This document shows, in pieces, positions 18,586 to 26,972 of a DNA stretch of 64,000 nucleotides. The position numbers and the translations under genes were made by a program. This DNA comes from Pseudomonas sp. WJP1. GTDB taxonomy: Bacteria; Pseudomonadota; Gammaproteobacteria; Pseudomonadales; Pseudomonadaceae. The notes below the pieces were generated by a model that saw only the letters and a list, made by a program, of their open reading frames with translations, did not search any database and was not told the origin of the DNA. The stretch covers positions 3,088,501 to 3,152,500 of the forward strand of contig NZ_CP110128.1 of assembly GCF_028471945.1 (NCBI RefSeq). Reading direction: 5' to 3'. The stretch's first letter is position 1; each line of letters opens with the position of its first letter.

Positions 18586-18713
18586 GCTGCTTGGTTCCCG
18601 GTCAGTCGGATGACAGTGAAAACAGGAGACGCTGAGGCGAAGTCAGACGGGCAAAGCCAGTCAGCTCGAGGAGGAGATTAATGGGCTCAAGCTTTCATGA
18701 GGCTGAGTTGAAG

Positions 18714-18728
18714 ATTACGGTTTTGACA
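18714..18728 (-). promoter_or_regulatory. Candidate copper-response regulator box upstream of copA
   Basis: On the minus strand the sequence reads TGTCAAAACCGTAAT, about 130 bp before the copA start. It looks like the half-palindromic boxes bound by CopR/CusR-type regulators as I remember them. The match is by eye and imperfect. Confidence 0.3.
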
Positions 18729-18750
18729 GCTTCGTTATGTGTGACGGCAG

Positions 18751-18882
18751 TCAGTGCAGGGGGATCAGGTTGCCCAGCAGCCAGGGCCGTTCAAGGCCGC
18801 TCGCGGATTTCAGCCCGACCGCAAAGAAAATCTCCAGGAATCCGGCAGCGATCAGCAGTAACCAGGATGTGTTGCAAGTCAT
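18751..18882 (-). pseudogene. Truncated SMR (SugE/Gdx-like) exporter fragment
   Basis: A 43-codon frame reads MTCNTSWLLLIAAGFLEIFF and continues AVGLKSASGLERPW before a foreign tail, LLGNLIPLH, and a stop. It matches the first helix of small multidrug resistance proteins, including the membrane Glu of LEI and the following GLK. Real members are about 105 residues with four helices; here helices 2-4 are missing. It is probably the scar of a deletion between the DUF3604 and cop operons. The terminator at 18902-18930 sits just upstream. Confidence 0.6.
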
Positions 18883-18901
18883 TCGCAGAACCTGCATGGG
18901 C

Positions 18902-18930
18902 AAAAAAAAGCGAGCCGATGAAGGCTCGCC
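18902..18930 (-). terminator. Rho-independent terminator of the DUF3604 operon
   Basis: On the minus strand GCGAGCC-TTCATC-GGCTCGC forms a seven-base GC-rich stem followed directly by eight U. It lies about 20 bp beyond the stop of the DUF3604 gene and ends the three-gene operon 18951-23113. Confidence 0.9.
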
Positions 18931-18950
18931 AAAGAAGCAGAGAATCGGCG

Positions 18951-21167
18951 CTACTTGACCTCCTCAACCTCATAATTCACATAGCCGAACTCGTTGCTGC
19001 GAGCCGCCATGTATGTGCCGTTTTGCTCGAATACCGTGGCCTCGAAGGGTGTGCCGCCGATTGTTGTCACCAGGTGCCCGTCCTTGATTTCATATTTGGC
19101 CGGCACGCCAAACTGGCCGTCATGCAGCATGTTCAAATACTCCCCTTGCGTCGGTGGCTTGCCATCGACGCTGGTGACCAGGCGTTGGCCATCGCTGCCA
19201 TAGACGACCTCGAACGTCTGGCCGGTGACGGTATTACGCACCTTGATGGTTTTGCCCACCACGTAGGCTTGCAGTTGCTCATTAGTGAGTGCGTTGGCGC
19301 CTTCGGATTTCAGCTGATCGATGGTTTTGCCAGCCGCTACAAGCTTGCTGTCCTCAACTGTCGGCGTGTACCAGATGGGCGAGGTCCACGCACGCTCCTG
19401 GACAGTGGCCGAGACGTCGGCCGGCGGCGGTACTTGCAGCTTGGCCGCGTCATAGGTGCTCCAGCGCGGGGTCGGAATCTGCAGCACGCGGGCGTAGTAG
19501 AACGCGTGTTGGGCCGGATCGAAATCCGGATCGACCCAGACTTTTTTCAGCTCGGTGGCACCAATGGTATTGGTGTAAGTCGCCTTGGAAACATCGACCG
19601 TGGAGCCCACCGGCGGGATTTTGCCGGTGGCCTGGTCCGGTTGGCGATCACCGGACCAGGCAACGTCGTAGATCTTCTCGAAGGCCTGGCCGTTTTTGGT
19701 CCAGCCCTTGATGATCTGGATTCGGTCGAGGTTGCCATCGTCGACATCCTTGACCGCCCACACCACGAAAGACGGTGTCTGTTTACCCTGTTTTGCCGGC
19801 AAGTCACCCCCCATGGGAACGCCCTTGGCGTAGGCGGCATGCACCCAGTCTTTTTCATTCCACAAACTGCTGTCGAAACCCCAGCCACCAAACAGGCGCA
19901 CGGGGATACGCACGCCGCTGGTGCCATAGACTTCTTTACGCTTCATGGCATCGAAGATCGATTCACGGGTGTTTTCTTCGGCCCAGACGCCGGCCAGACC
20001 GGAGGTGCTGGTTTGCAGGGCAATCATGCCCGAGTTCTGTTTGTCGGAAAGACGCGCCGCCGGGGTGCTGTCGGTAAAGCCGTGGGAGCCAAAGTTGTAG
20101 CTCTGCGAATAAGGAATCACACCATTGTGCGAGTCGCTGGCGCCGACCACGCCCATTTTGTAGGGGTTGTATCCACGAGCTTGCTGCAACGCCATGCCGT
20201 TTTGCCAGGCTTGCCTGATGTAACTGCCATTGAGTTTCGACGTGCTGTTGTCGAGGCCGAGCAGGAAACTCATGATTTCATAATTGGCAAATTCGTCTGT
20301 AGGCGACAGTTCGGGGTGGGTTTCCGAGGTGCCCTTTACCTGGTGAATCTCGGTGAGGGATTCATTGCGCATCCGCGTCTCGGCCCAGGCGGCATCGATG
20401 GGGCGGCCACGGTCATCGACGTCCACCGGAAACATCAGGCCGTTGCTGAGGTTGGCATTGTGGGAGATCGCCAGCACCTCGTTGCCTTTTTTGCGTTGAT
20501 CGTCCATCCAGCCCCACAAATCTTCCGGTTTGTCCGAATCGAGGGCGGTGAAAGGCAGGTCCGGCACCTTCTTCGAGTCGCGGAAAAACACATTGCGGTG
20601 CATGTTTTGATTGTTGGGGGCGGAGGTCCATTCATAGGCGACAAACGTGGTGAACTTGCCGGGCTTATAGTACTTGTCGGCGATGGCGATGCTCTGCTGC
20701 CAGATATTGCCGGCAACCTTCGGATCAATCAGCTCCTTGATCGGGTGGCTCAAGCTGCCGGCGATCCATTTGAACACGCGGTTGAAATCTTCCGGGGTTT
20801 TGACAATCAGCTTTTGCGCGATGGGCAGCTTGCTGAAGTCTGACGTCGGATCGTTGGCCAGCGCGATCACGCCCACGTATTCCGAGTGGTCGGTCACGCC
20901 ATGGAAATCCAGCGGGCGACCCTTGAGTTGCACTTCAAACCCCATTGGATGCTTGATCGGCATCCCAAGTGAGTATTGGTACGTCTGCTCGGGATCGACC
21001 TGGTGGTTGCCGATCAGGTAGGCATCGATCGACCAGGAGCTGTGCGAGTGCGTCTGGCCAAAGTAAACCTCACGATCCGGGTTGCCCTCTGCCAATGCCA
21101 GCGCGCTGACCGTCAGCACGGCGCAACCGAGCAGTGTGGGCGCGCTGAAGTGTGTAGGGTTTTTCAT
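18951..21167 (-). CDS. DUF3604 domain protein, putative exported PHP-like hydrolase
   Basis: A 738-residue protein with an N-terminal signal peptide (cleavage near residue 26, ALA-EG) and the DUF3604 family signature: VYFGQTHSHSSWSIDAY with His40 and His42, LDFHGVTDHSEYVG, then AISHNANLSNG and GVVGASDSHNG. These His/Asp clusters resemble the metal sites of PHP phosphoesterases, so a metal-dependent hydrolase is plausible, but no activity is established for the family to my knowledge. Length matches full-length members. It is the last gene of an operon with HupE/UreJ and a PpiC-type isomerase. Confidence 0.88.
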   Translation of the reverse strand: MKNPTHFSAPTLLGCAVLTVSALALAEGNPDREVYFGQTHSHSSWSIDAYLIGNHQVDPEQTYQYSLGMPIKHPMGFEVQLKGRPLDFHGVTDHSEYVGVIALANDPTSDFSKLPIAQKLIVKTPEDFNRVFKWIAGSLSHPIKELIDPKVAGNIWQQSIAIADKYYKPGKFTTFVAYEWTSAPNNQNMHRNVFFRDSKKVPDLPFTALDSDKPEDLWGWMDDQRKKGNEVLAISHNANLSNGLMFPVDVDDRGRPIDAAWAETRMRNESLTEIHQVKGTSETHPELSPTDEFANYEIMSFLLGLDNSTSKLNGSYIRQAWQNGMALQQARGYNPYKMGVVGASDSHNGVIPYSQSYNFGSHGFTDSTPAARLSDKQNSGMIALQTSTSGLAGVWAEENTRESIFDAMKRKEVYGTSGVRIPVRLFGGWGFDSSLWNEKDWVHAAYAKGVPMGGDLPAKQGKQTPSFVVWAVKDVDDGNLDRIQIIKGWTKNGQAFEKIYDVAWSGDRQPDQATGKIPPVGSTVDVSKATYTNTIGATELKKVWVDPDFDPAQHAFYYARVLQIPTPRWSTYDAAKLQVPPPADVSATVQERAWTSPIWYTPTVEDSKLVAAGKTIDQLKSEGANALTNEQLQAYVVGKTIKVRNTVTGQTFEVVYGSDGQRLVTSVDGKPPTQGEYLNMLHDGQFGVPAKYEIKDGHLVTTIGGTPFEATVFEQNGTYMAARSNEFGYVNYEVEEVK

Positions 21168-21206
21168 ATTCCACGTCTCCGGAATACGGCAATGACTGGG
21201 TGCAAC

Positions 21207-22205
21207 TCAGGACAAGAAACTCGAGACTCTTTCGAAAAACCAGAAGGCAGCCAGCGTGCCCAACCCGTAAGAAGCAATCGGTCGGGCATACATGACTGCA
21301 GGTCGTGGCAGTCGACAACGCAGTAATAGCGCGCGCAGGCTCAACACGACGGCGACGAACAGCAGTTGGCCGATCTCGACGCCGATATTGAAGGTGAGCA
21401 GCGCCAGCGGCAGATCGCGCTGCGGCAAACCGATTTGCGCCAGCGCACCGGCAAAACCGAAGCCATGCAACAAGCCAAAACAGAACGCCACCACCCATGG
21501 CCACTGGAGGGTGAAACTGGTTTTGTCACGGTTCTTGCGGGCGATTTCCACTGCCAGCAACAGAATGCTCAGCGCAATCGTCGCTTCCACAGGAGGGCCG
21601 GGCAGCCGGACCGCACCCAGTGTAGCGAGTGCCAGGGTGATGGAATGGGCGAGGGTGAATGCGGTGATCGTCTTCACCAGCATCCAGCCATTGCCCACCA
21701 GCAGCAGGAGGCCGAAGACGAACAGCAGGTGATCGAAGCCTCCGAGGATGTGTTGGATGCCATGGACCAGAAATGCACCGGCCACCGAAAACGTTCCTGG
21801 CGTGGCCATGATCTCTATCCAGGGTTGCGCGGGGTGGACGAGGGTGGTCGCCAGGCTGCCATCCAGGCGCGAGACACGCACCAGCACATCGGTGATGCTC
21901 GCTTGCAGGCCGATGAATTCAATACGTTGCCCGACCAGGCCAGCGGGACCGGCTTCAATGACCCGACGCTCGATCAGTGAGTCGTTCAGTTCGCTTTCCA
22001 CAGGCTCTACGACAGTGCGCACACCTTCGGCAAACCGCAGCGCAATCGGCAATCGCATGCCAGAAAGCACAGGCGTGCGCCACAGTACGTCATAGCGCCC
22101 GGCGGCCGTTTCGTTGAGTTCCAGGTAAGCGGGGCGCGACTCATGGGCGATGGCCGTTAGCCCTGCGAACCAGAGCATCAATAGCAGCCATACCGTGCAC
22201 CGCAT
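21207..22205 (-). CDS. HupE/UreJ family membrane protein
   Basis: About 332 residues: a signal peptide, a periplasmic domain of roughly 130 residues beginning HESRPAYLELNE, then six membrane helices with the conserved GIQHILGGFDHLLF and FGLLHGFGFAGAL motifs of the HupE/UreJ group. HupE and UreJ relatives are linked to nickel uptake, but this two-domain version commonly travels with DUF3604 proteins and its role is unknown. The ATG overlaps the upstream stop as TGATG, so it is translationally coupled to the isomerase gene. Confidence 0.85.
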   Translation of the reverse strand: MRCTVWLLLMLWFAGLTAIAHESRPAYLELNETAAGRYDVLWRTPVLSGMRLPIALRFAEGVRTVVEPVESELNDSLIERRVIEAGPAGLVGQRIEFIGLQASITDVLVRVSRLDGSLATTLVHPAQPWIEIMATPGTFSVAGAFLVHGIQHILGGFDHLLFVFGLLLLVGNGWMLVKTITAFTLAHSITLALATLGAVRLPGPPVEATIALSILLLAVEIARKNRDKTSFTLQWPWVVAFCFGLLHGFGFAGALAQIGLPQRDLPLALLTFNIGVEIGQLLFVAVVLSLRALLLRCRLPRPAVMYARPIASYGLGTLAAFWFFERVSSFLS

Positions 22206-23113
22206 CACGGCCGCTCCGTGGGTGTGGCGGCAATCGCACCGGAGGACGCCGGTATCATGACCTCGACCTTATAGCGTGCTTTAAGTGCATCGAAATTCGC
22301 GCGTTTCGATGCGCTGCGTTGTTCGGACAACCAATCGGACTTGACCTGCTGGGCCACGGCTTCGAAGGGCGGAGGAGGTGATTTGGCCAGCGCGTCAATC
22401 CAGACCAGATGCCAGCCAAAGCCCGACTCCACAGGCCCCACCCAACTACCCGGTGTTTGCTTGAACAATGAAGTGGCGAACGTTGAGCCAAAGACCCGCG
22501 CCACCTGATCCCGGGATTGTTCTGAGTAGGCGTTTTTAAACATGAATGCATCGCCCTCACCACTGTTTTTGTCTGACAGCCCACTGAGTGCGGACTGAGC
22601 CTGCGCTTGCGCATCGGCACCGCGTTTGTCCAAGGCGAAAAACAAATGATGGAAGGTCAAAAGTGGCGGCGGGGCATATTGGTCCTGATGCTGGTTGTAC
22701 CAGGCCTCCAGTACACCGGGTGCCGGCTCGCGAAGTGACGCTACATCCTCGGCGAGGAAGTCCATTTTTTGCGCCAGTCGGCGGCGAACAATCGTGTCGT
22801 CTCTATCCAGGCCAAGTTTCAGTGCTTCGCGATAGAGGATTTCCTCTTTCACATACTCATCAATCAGGCCCTGCAACTGTTGCTCCGATGGGGGGCGTTG
22901 CCATCGCGCCATCCAGGAAGTCGCGATCCGCTGAACAACTTCAGGCGTGATTTCGATGCGTTGGGGATCTTGATCAAGGGTTGAGCGGTGTAAACCTCCG
23001 TACACTACAAAGAGCGCAAAACCGGCGATTAGAAAGTGCAATAACGGCTGGCGAAGGCATCGCCTGATTAGCGGAAGTCGAGATTCTTTCGCTTCACATG
23101 CACCCAAGTTCAT
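22205..23113 (-). CDS. PpiC-type peptidyl-prolyl cis-trans isomerase, membrane anchored
   Basis: A 302-residue protein with one N-terminal membrane anchor (about residues 24-41), a SurA/PrsA-like helical linker with LIDEYVKEEILYREALKLGL, and a parvulin domain in the second half (TFHHLFFALD to SGFGWHLVWID). It should act on the periplasmic side. It is the first gene of the operon with HupE/UreJ and DUF3604, so it may help fold the large DUF3604 protein. This function is inferred from operon position. Confidence 0.85.
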   Translation of the reverse strand: MNLGACEAKESRLPLIRRCLRQPLLHFLIAGFALFVVYGGLHRSTLDQDPQRIEITPEVVQRIATSWMARWQRPPSEQQLQGLIDEYVKEEILYREALKLGLDRDDTIVRRRLAQKMDFLAEDVASLREPAPGVLEAWYNQHQDQYAPPPLLTFHHLFFALDKRGADAQAQAQSALSGLSDKNSGEGDAFMFKNAYSEQSRDQVARVFGSTFATSLFKQTPGSWVGPVESGFGWHLVWIDALAKSPPPPFEAVAQQVKSDWLSEQRSASKRANFDALKARYKVEVMIPASSGAIAATPTERP

Positions 23114-23667
23114 GACTTATTGCCCCACGATATACTGTGAGTAGTTTTCGCAGCACAGTGGAGTATTACTGCTGTACCGGAACTTTCCACCAAGGCTAAT
23201 CACGATAGGCACTAAGGCTTAGTAGCAATCGGATTAACCATTTCTCCAGGGCCGTCCAGTCTTGCACCTCTGGCCGGTTGCTGCCTTCGTCTTACCCCAA
23301 TGATCAGTACCCGAGAGGCCAAACCCTCTGGCCACTTTCTCGCGGACGCAGCTTACCGTGCATTTTTTGCTGAGGCCCAAACGACGCGTCCAGTCGAATC
23401 ACCCGTACGAGCCAGCGCCAGGCGATAGCTTGGGATAAAAACGATCTGGGGGCAGGGAGCTTCTTCAAGTGCATGGAAAAGCCTTTCTCGAACCCCTTCT
23501 GAATCGTAAGGGAGGATCAGCTCTTCTCGCCTTGGCCGAGGCGCAGTGGCGTGCTTGCGTAACGCCTCAGCCAGTGCTGGCGCTGCGCTTCGTCGCGGCA
23601 ATAAGCCTGTTTGAATCTATTCAGCAGGGTGATGCAGCGGCATTTCGGCTACTGGCGGATCCGTGCG
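23114..23667. other. Intergenic region with one doubtful minus-strand frame
   Basis: This lies between the divergent PpiC gene and the tandem-HTH regulator. A minus-strand frame at 23353-23601 encodes 82 residues with a protein-like middle (EELILPYDSEGVRERL and PCPQIVFIPSYRLALA) but has no ATG or visible ribosome-binding site. It could be the tail of a decayed gene. Otherwise no support for genes is seen. The regulator promoter must lie in the right part. Confidence 0.5.
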
Positions 23668-24075
23668 ATGAATGACCAGCGGCCACCGCTGACACGGCGC
23701 GAGATAGAAATTCTTCATTTGATGGCAAGGGGCTTATCTTGCCGGGAAATCGCATCCGAGCTTGCCATCAGTAAGTTTACAGTCAAGACGCACCGTCGCA
23801 ACATGCTCCGCAAAGCGGGATTCCGGAATGCCAGGCAATTGATTGAACACGCCAGGCAGCAGAACTACTTGCCGAAGTTGGTCGAGCGCCCATTGTACGA
23901 TGTCCTTTCGGCCAGGGAGCTCCAGGTGATGAAACTGGTAATCCAGGGACACACAAGCAAGCACATCTCCAGACTGCTTGAAATCGCCGATCTCACTGTC
24001 CGCAAGCACCGCGAGAATCTGTTGCGCAAGCTAAATCTTCGCAGCATCGGGCAGCTTGTTGCACTTTACGAGTAG
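23668..24075 (+). CDS. Tandem LuxR-type helix-turn-helix regulator
   Basis: A 135-residue protein made of two GerE/LuxR DNA-binding domains and almost nothing else: residues 8-63 (LTRREIEILHLMARGLS, SKFTVKTHRRNMLRKAG) and 79-134 (LSARELQVMKLVIQGHTS, ADLTVRKHRENLLRKLN). There is no sensor or receiver domain. An in-frame start at 23611 or 23632 would add up to 19 residues; the ATG at 23668 follows GGCGGAT. It lies 142 bp upstream of an unrecognised gene pair on the same strand and is their likely activator. Confidence 0.75.
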   Translation: MNDQRPPLTRREIEILHLMARGLSCREIASELAISKFTVKTHRRNMLRKAGFRNARQLIEHARQQNYLPKLVERPLYDVLSARELQVMKLVIQGHTSKHISRLLEIADLTVRKHRENLLRKLNLRSIGQLVALYE

Positions 24076-24217
24076 GCGACCTACGACATCGGAGGTATTT
24101 GAAGTCTCGCTATCGTCTTATAGATTGAAAGTGCGTTGCGGGACCCGTTGGGTTCCGCGACGCAAAGAGGGGATTCACCATTTACTTATCAACGATCTGC
24201 AGAGAGGTTTGATTCAA

Positions 24218-25159
24218 ATGGGACATTCAACAGACATCAAAGCAATAGGCCAGGAAAACACCGCATTTCAAAAATACATCGATGAAAGAAATACAGAACT
24301 GGACAAAACTGCGGCAGAAGCCCAAAAAGTTTTGGATGCGCAGATCAAGAAATTCTACGCAGACGGAAAATGGGACGATGCCCAACCTTTGGCAAGCGGG
24401 TCGTACCAACACCTGGCTACCGCTTCGACGTGGTCGCTCAGCAACGTGGTCGATATGATCGAAAACGTTCGCACGGCTGTCTTTGGAGGGAAAGCCATAG
24501 ACATGCCGCCGACGAAAGGCGAAAAGGACGACAAGGTTCCTACAGCTCCCGCTGCCAAGGGAAGCACCATCTCGCCGACGACGCAAAATCTTCTGACAAT
24601 GATGGCCGGAACCGAAGCAATCATCGCCAATGCAGCCTTTCAGGCCATCACAGGGATTCTTTCCGCCATCAAGACCGGGACGGAAACCGACTTGTCCAAG
24701 CAGATTGTGCAAAAGGACATCATTCCAGGGATGAGCATGTTCGTTTGCGTGATGGAGAACAAGTTCAGTAGCAAAGATTTCTTCAATAGTGAAATCATTG
24801 TTCAAAACTTCTACATCTACGATGTTCGGATGTCGGCCGATCGAGCACGTGCACTTGCCAACTTCGACAGAATCAATGGCCTTATTTCCCAGCAAAATGA
24901 CCTTGAAGGGGCGGTCGGAGATCTGAGCCAGCAAGTTCATGGCATGGCGATTGCCGACTACAAGACAAAGAACAAGGGGGATCTGAAGGCTGCTATCGCA
25001 GACTACAAATCCGACTTCATTGCCCTCGAAGACATGATTAAGGAAATCAACACGAAAATTTCCGAGACCGCCGAGCTGATCAACCAGAAGAAGTTGTTGA
25101 AGGCGGAAAATAATGCCGCACTCGTGCTGGCAAAACGTAAGGAATTGGTCATGTTGTAG
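24218..25159 (+). CDS. Unrecognised helical protein, candidate toxin or structural protein
   Basis: I do not recognise this 313-residue protein. The N-terminal 50 residues and the last 100 (about 207-313) look like long amphipathic helices or coiled coil. A central apolar stretch at 121-153 (LLTMMAGTEAIIANAAFQAI and onward) is amphipathic to hydrophobic, flanked by a proline/lysine-rich linker (97-115). Residues 169-205 look like beta strands (PGMSMFVCVMEN, EIIVQNFYIYDVRM). That mix resembles alpha-pore-forming or insecticidal toxins in layout only. No signal peptide. The ATG has AGAGAGG upstream. The DNA is more A+T-rich than its surroundings, suggesting acquisition. Confidence 0.7.
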   Translation: MGHSTDIKAIGQENTAFQKYIDERNTELDKTAAEAQKVLDAQIKKFYADGKWDDAQPLASGSYQHLATASTWSLSNVVDMIENVRTAVFGGKAIDMPPTKGEKDDKVPTAPAAKGSTISPTTQNLLTMMAGTEAIIANAAFQAITGILSAIKTGTETDLSKQIVQKDIIPGMSMFVCVMENKFSSKDFFNSEIIVQNFYIYDVRMSADRARALANFDRINGLISQQNDLEGAVGDLSQQVHGMAIADYKTKNKGDLKAAIADYKSDFIALEDMIKEINTKISETAELINQKKLLKAENNAALVLAKRKELVML

Positions 25160-25257
25160 AGGTGCTTGAGTGAATGAGCCACCCTGCAAGTTGACTCAGG
25201 ACGAAAGAGTCCACTGGTCAATTAATTTTATAGAAGCGTCAAGTCAAGGAGTTTGTC

Positions 25258-25629
25258 ATGACAGATGAAATTGTTCGATACGAGAAAAACGTTTTCACCA
25301 ACGATGGCCAAACTGACGTTGATGGATTCACGCCAAAGCTGGAGAAAGTCAAGGAACTCATCAAAAATGCCGGGGCGATAACGGTATATTACGGTTTTCA
25401 CGGGAACACTGATGGCGAGTTTGACCGGAAATTCGACGCTGAAGAGTTGCAAAAATCATTGGGAATTGCACGAGCATTTCCAGGTGCCACCATGGTGCAG
25501 GTCGACGGCCCGGATGACTCAAAAATCGCCTACGATAAACATAATGAAAATGGACAAGTGCTTTTCACTTGGTGCGATAGTGACACGTACATCAAGACCA
25601 GAAAGCTACTGCCGGCTATTGTCCGATAG
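25258..25629 (+). CDS. Unrecognised small alpha/beta protein with His/Cys pair
   Basis: A 123-residue protein of unknown family, 98 bp after the helical protein and with an excellent AAGGAG seven bases before the ATG. Two strand ends stand out: AITVYYGFHGN with His48 and QVLFTWCDSD with Cys106. Strand-HG followed later by strand-Cys is the spacing logic of the caspase/CHAT dyad, but the protein is far smaller than those domains and the resemblance may be chance. Base composition is A+T-rich like the preceding gene. No signal peptide or membrane segment. Confidence 0.7.
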   Translation: MTDEIVRYEKNVFTNDGQTDVDGFTPKLEKVKELIKNAGAITVYYGFHGNTDGEFDRKFDAEELQKSLGIARAFPGATMVQVDGPDDSKIAYDKHNENGQVLFTWCDSDTYIKTRKLLPAIVR

Positions 25630-25833
25630 GCAGTCGCTGCACCTGACCACCGGTTGACTTCAATCGGCGGCCCCGACCTGTCTTGCAAACGAACGCGGTC
25701 ACTTGATGTAGAGCGCGACCGCTGCACATTTCGCAACGATGCTATGACCAGCGACAATCGGGTGAGTACCGTCTTAGAAGAGATACTCGCCCGGTCTCGC
25801 ACAGTAGGGGGGCACGGTCAGTCAAACCTGCTC

Positions 25834-26238
25834 TCAGGCCCCATTGTGTGTCCGGGGCCGAGCGGCCAATTGCGAACGAGGCGTCAAGATGGCCAAGGCA
25901 ACCGCCACGATGAAGAGCGCCGGCACGTCACCTGCCAAGTGCCCCATTTGCCCCGGCTGGGTGACCGCCTGGACGGTCATGATTGCTCCGTGTACGGCGC
26001 TAGACCATACGGTGAACCAGATCAGGCTCAGATTGGCTAATGGATCACGTGCGGCCAGGATCAAGAACACGCCAAGTGTGGCGTAGATGCCAACGATCAT
26101 CATCGGGTAGTCCGAGTGACCGACGTGCCAGGCCCAGCCGGACGGCCAGAACAACATCAGTGGGTGGAGCGCAAGGCACGCGAGGCCAGCCAAAACCAGA
26201 ACGACGCGCAAATACCTGAGGCGATCGACTACGGTCAT
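25834..26238 (-). CDS. DUF6632-type small membrane protein
   Basis: A 134-residue protein with four predicted helices. Segments such as PLMLFWPSGWAWHVGHSDYPMM (given here as 26-47), GIYATLGVFLILAARDPL and LIWFTVWSSAVHGAIM match the DUF6632 membrane family as I know it. Function is unknown. It is convergent with the unrecognised gene pair and has no clear operon partner. Confidence 0.7.
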   Translation of the reverse strand: MTVVDRLRYLRVVLVLAGLACLALHPLMLFWPSGWAWHVGHSDYPMMIVGIYATLGVFLILAARDPLANLSLIWFTVWSSAVHGAIMTVQAVTQPGQMGHLAGDVPALFIVAVALAILTPRSQLAARPRTHNGA

Positions 26239-26583
26239 GGCGGACCTCTCTTTGGGCCTGACTCTAAATAGACCTTAAGTGGGGTGATAACACCTTTACG
26301 GTAGCTTACAAAGTCACTTTCCAAGCTCTGGTAGCAGCGCTTTCAAGATTTACTGGCGGTAGTTCAGTTGCGCCGCCGTATCGACGATTGGCGGCAGGCT
26401 CAGGGCGCGTTTTCTGTGCGCGCCTGTTGTCGCAACGATTCCAGCATGCGTCAAAAACATCGCGGCCTTCATGCAGGCATCTAAACTTGTCCGTAGGCCC
26501 GGGGTTACCGGCTGATTATGGATGCGCGAGGCGAAGAAGCGAGCGATAGGCGTCGAGGTTCAACCTGGCGAGGAGGGAAGGCG
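26239..26583. other. Intergenic promoter region
   Basis: No gene is supported here. It must hold divergent promoters for the DUF6632 gene and the small exported protein at 26584. A short hairpin, GGCGCG/CGCGCC at 26404-26424, is present; it is followed by TGTTGTCG and is not a convincing terminator. Confidence 0.5.
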
Positions 26584-26961
26584 ATGAAAGCAGTGCGATG
26601 GGGTATGTTGATAGGGGTGGCCTGGGTGACCCTGGTGACGTCGGGTATTGCCCGCGCCGAACAGGTTGCCATGATCACCGGCGAGCAATGGGTGCAGTCG
26701 TCGGAGCAGCTCAAGAAGGTTTATCTCATCGGCATCGCCAATGCCTACGAGGTGGAGGCAGCCTACTACGGGGCGAAGCCGCCGTCCGATGAGCAGAGCC
26801 TGATTCCACGTTTCGGCAGGGGCTTGAAGGGCCAAACGCTCGATACCGTACGCGAAAGGCTCAACCAATGGTATGCCGCCAATCCCGACCGAGTGAAACG
26901 CCCCGTCCTCGAGACCATCTGGTTCGAGATGGTCGTGCCCGGCCTGAAGCAGAATAAGTAG
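26584..26961 (+). CDS. Small exported protein of unknown function
   Basis: A 125-residue protein with a signal peptide cleaved near residue 25 (SGIARA-EQ) and a mature alpha-helical domain (ITGEQWVQSSEQLKKVYLIG, then DTVRERLNQWYAANPD). GAGGAGGGAAGG precedes the ATG, a very strong ribosome-binding site. I do not assign a family. It lies 11 bp upstream of a glycine-zipper lipoprotein gene, so the two probably act together in the envelope. Confidence 0.75.
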   Translation: MKAVRWGMLIGVAWVTLVTSGIARAEQVAMITGEQWVQSSEQLKKVYLIGIANAYEVEAAYYGAKPPSDEQSLIPRFGRGLKGQTLDTVRERLNQWYAANPDRVKRPVLETIWFEMVVPGLKQNK

Positions 26962-26972
26962 TGGAGGTGCAC

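Noticed and set aside
18681..20843. A 720-codon plus-strand open frame
   Set aside because: It is antisense to the well-supported DUF3604 gene, low in complexity and rich in Arg/Gly/His/Val as expected for the mirror frame of a GC-rich gene.
23353..23601. A minus-strand 82-residue frame with a protein-like middle
   Set aside because: It has no ATG or visible ribosome-binding site and no family resemblance, so it is mentioned only in the intergenic entry.
25654..26040. A 128-codon plus-strand frame
   Set aside because: It overlaps the DUF6632 gene on the other strand and has an Arg/Asp/Gly-rich mirror-frame composition.
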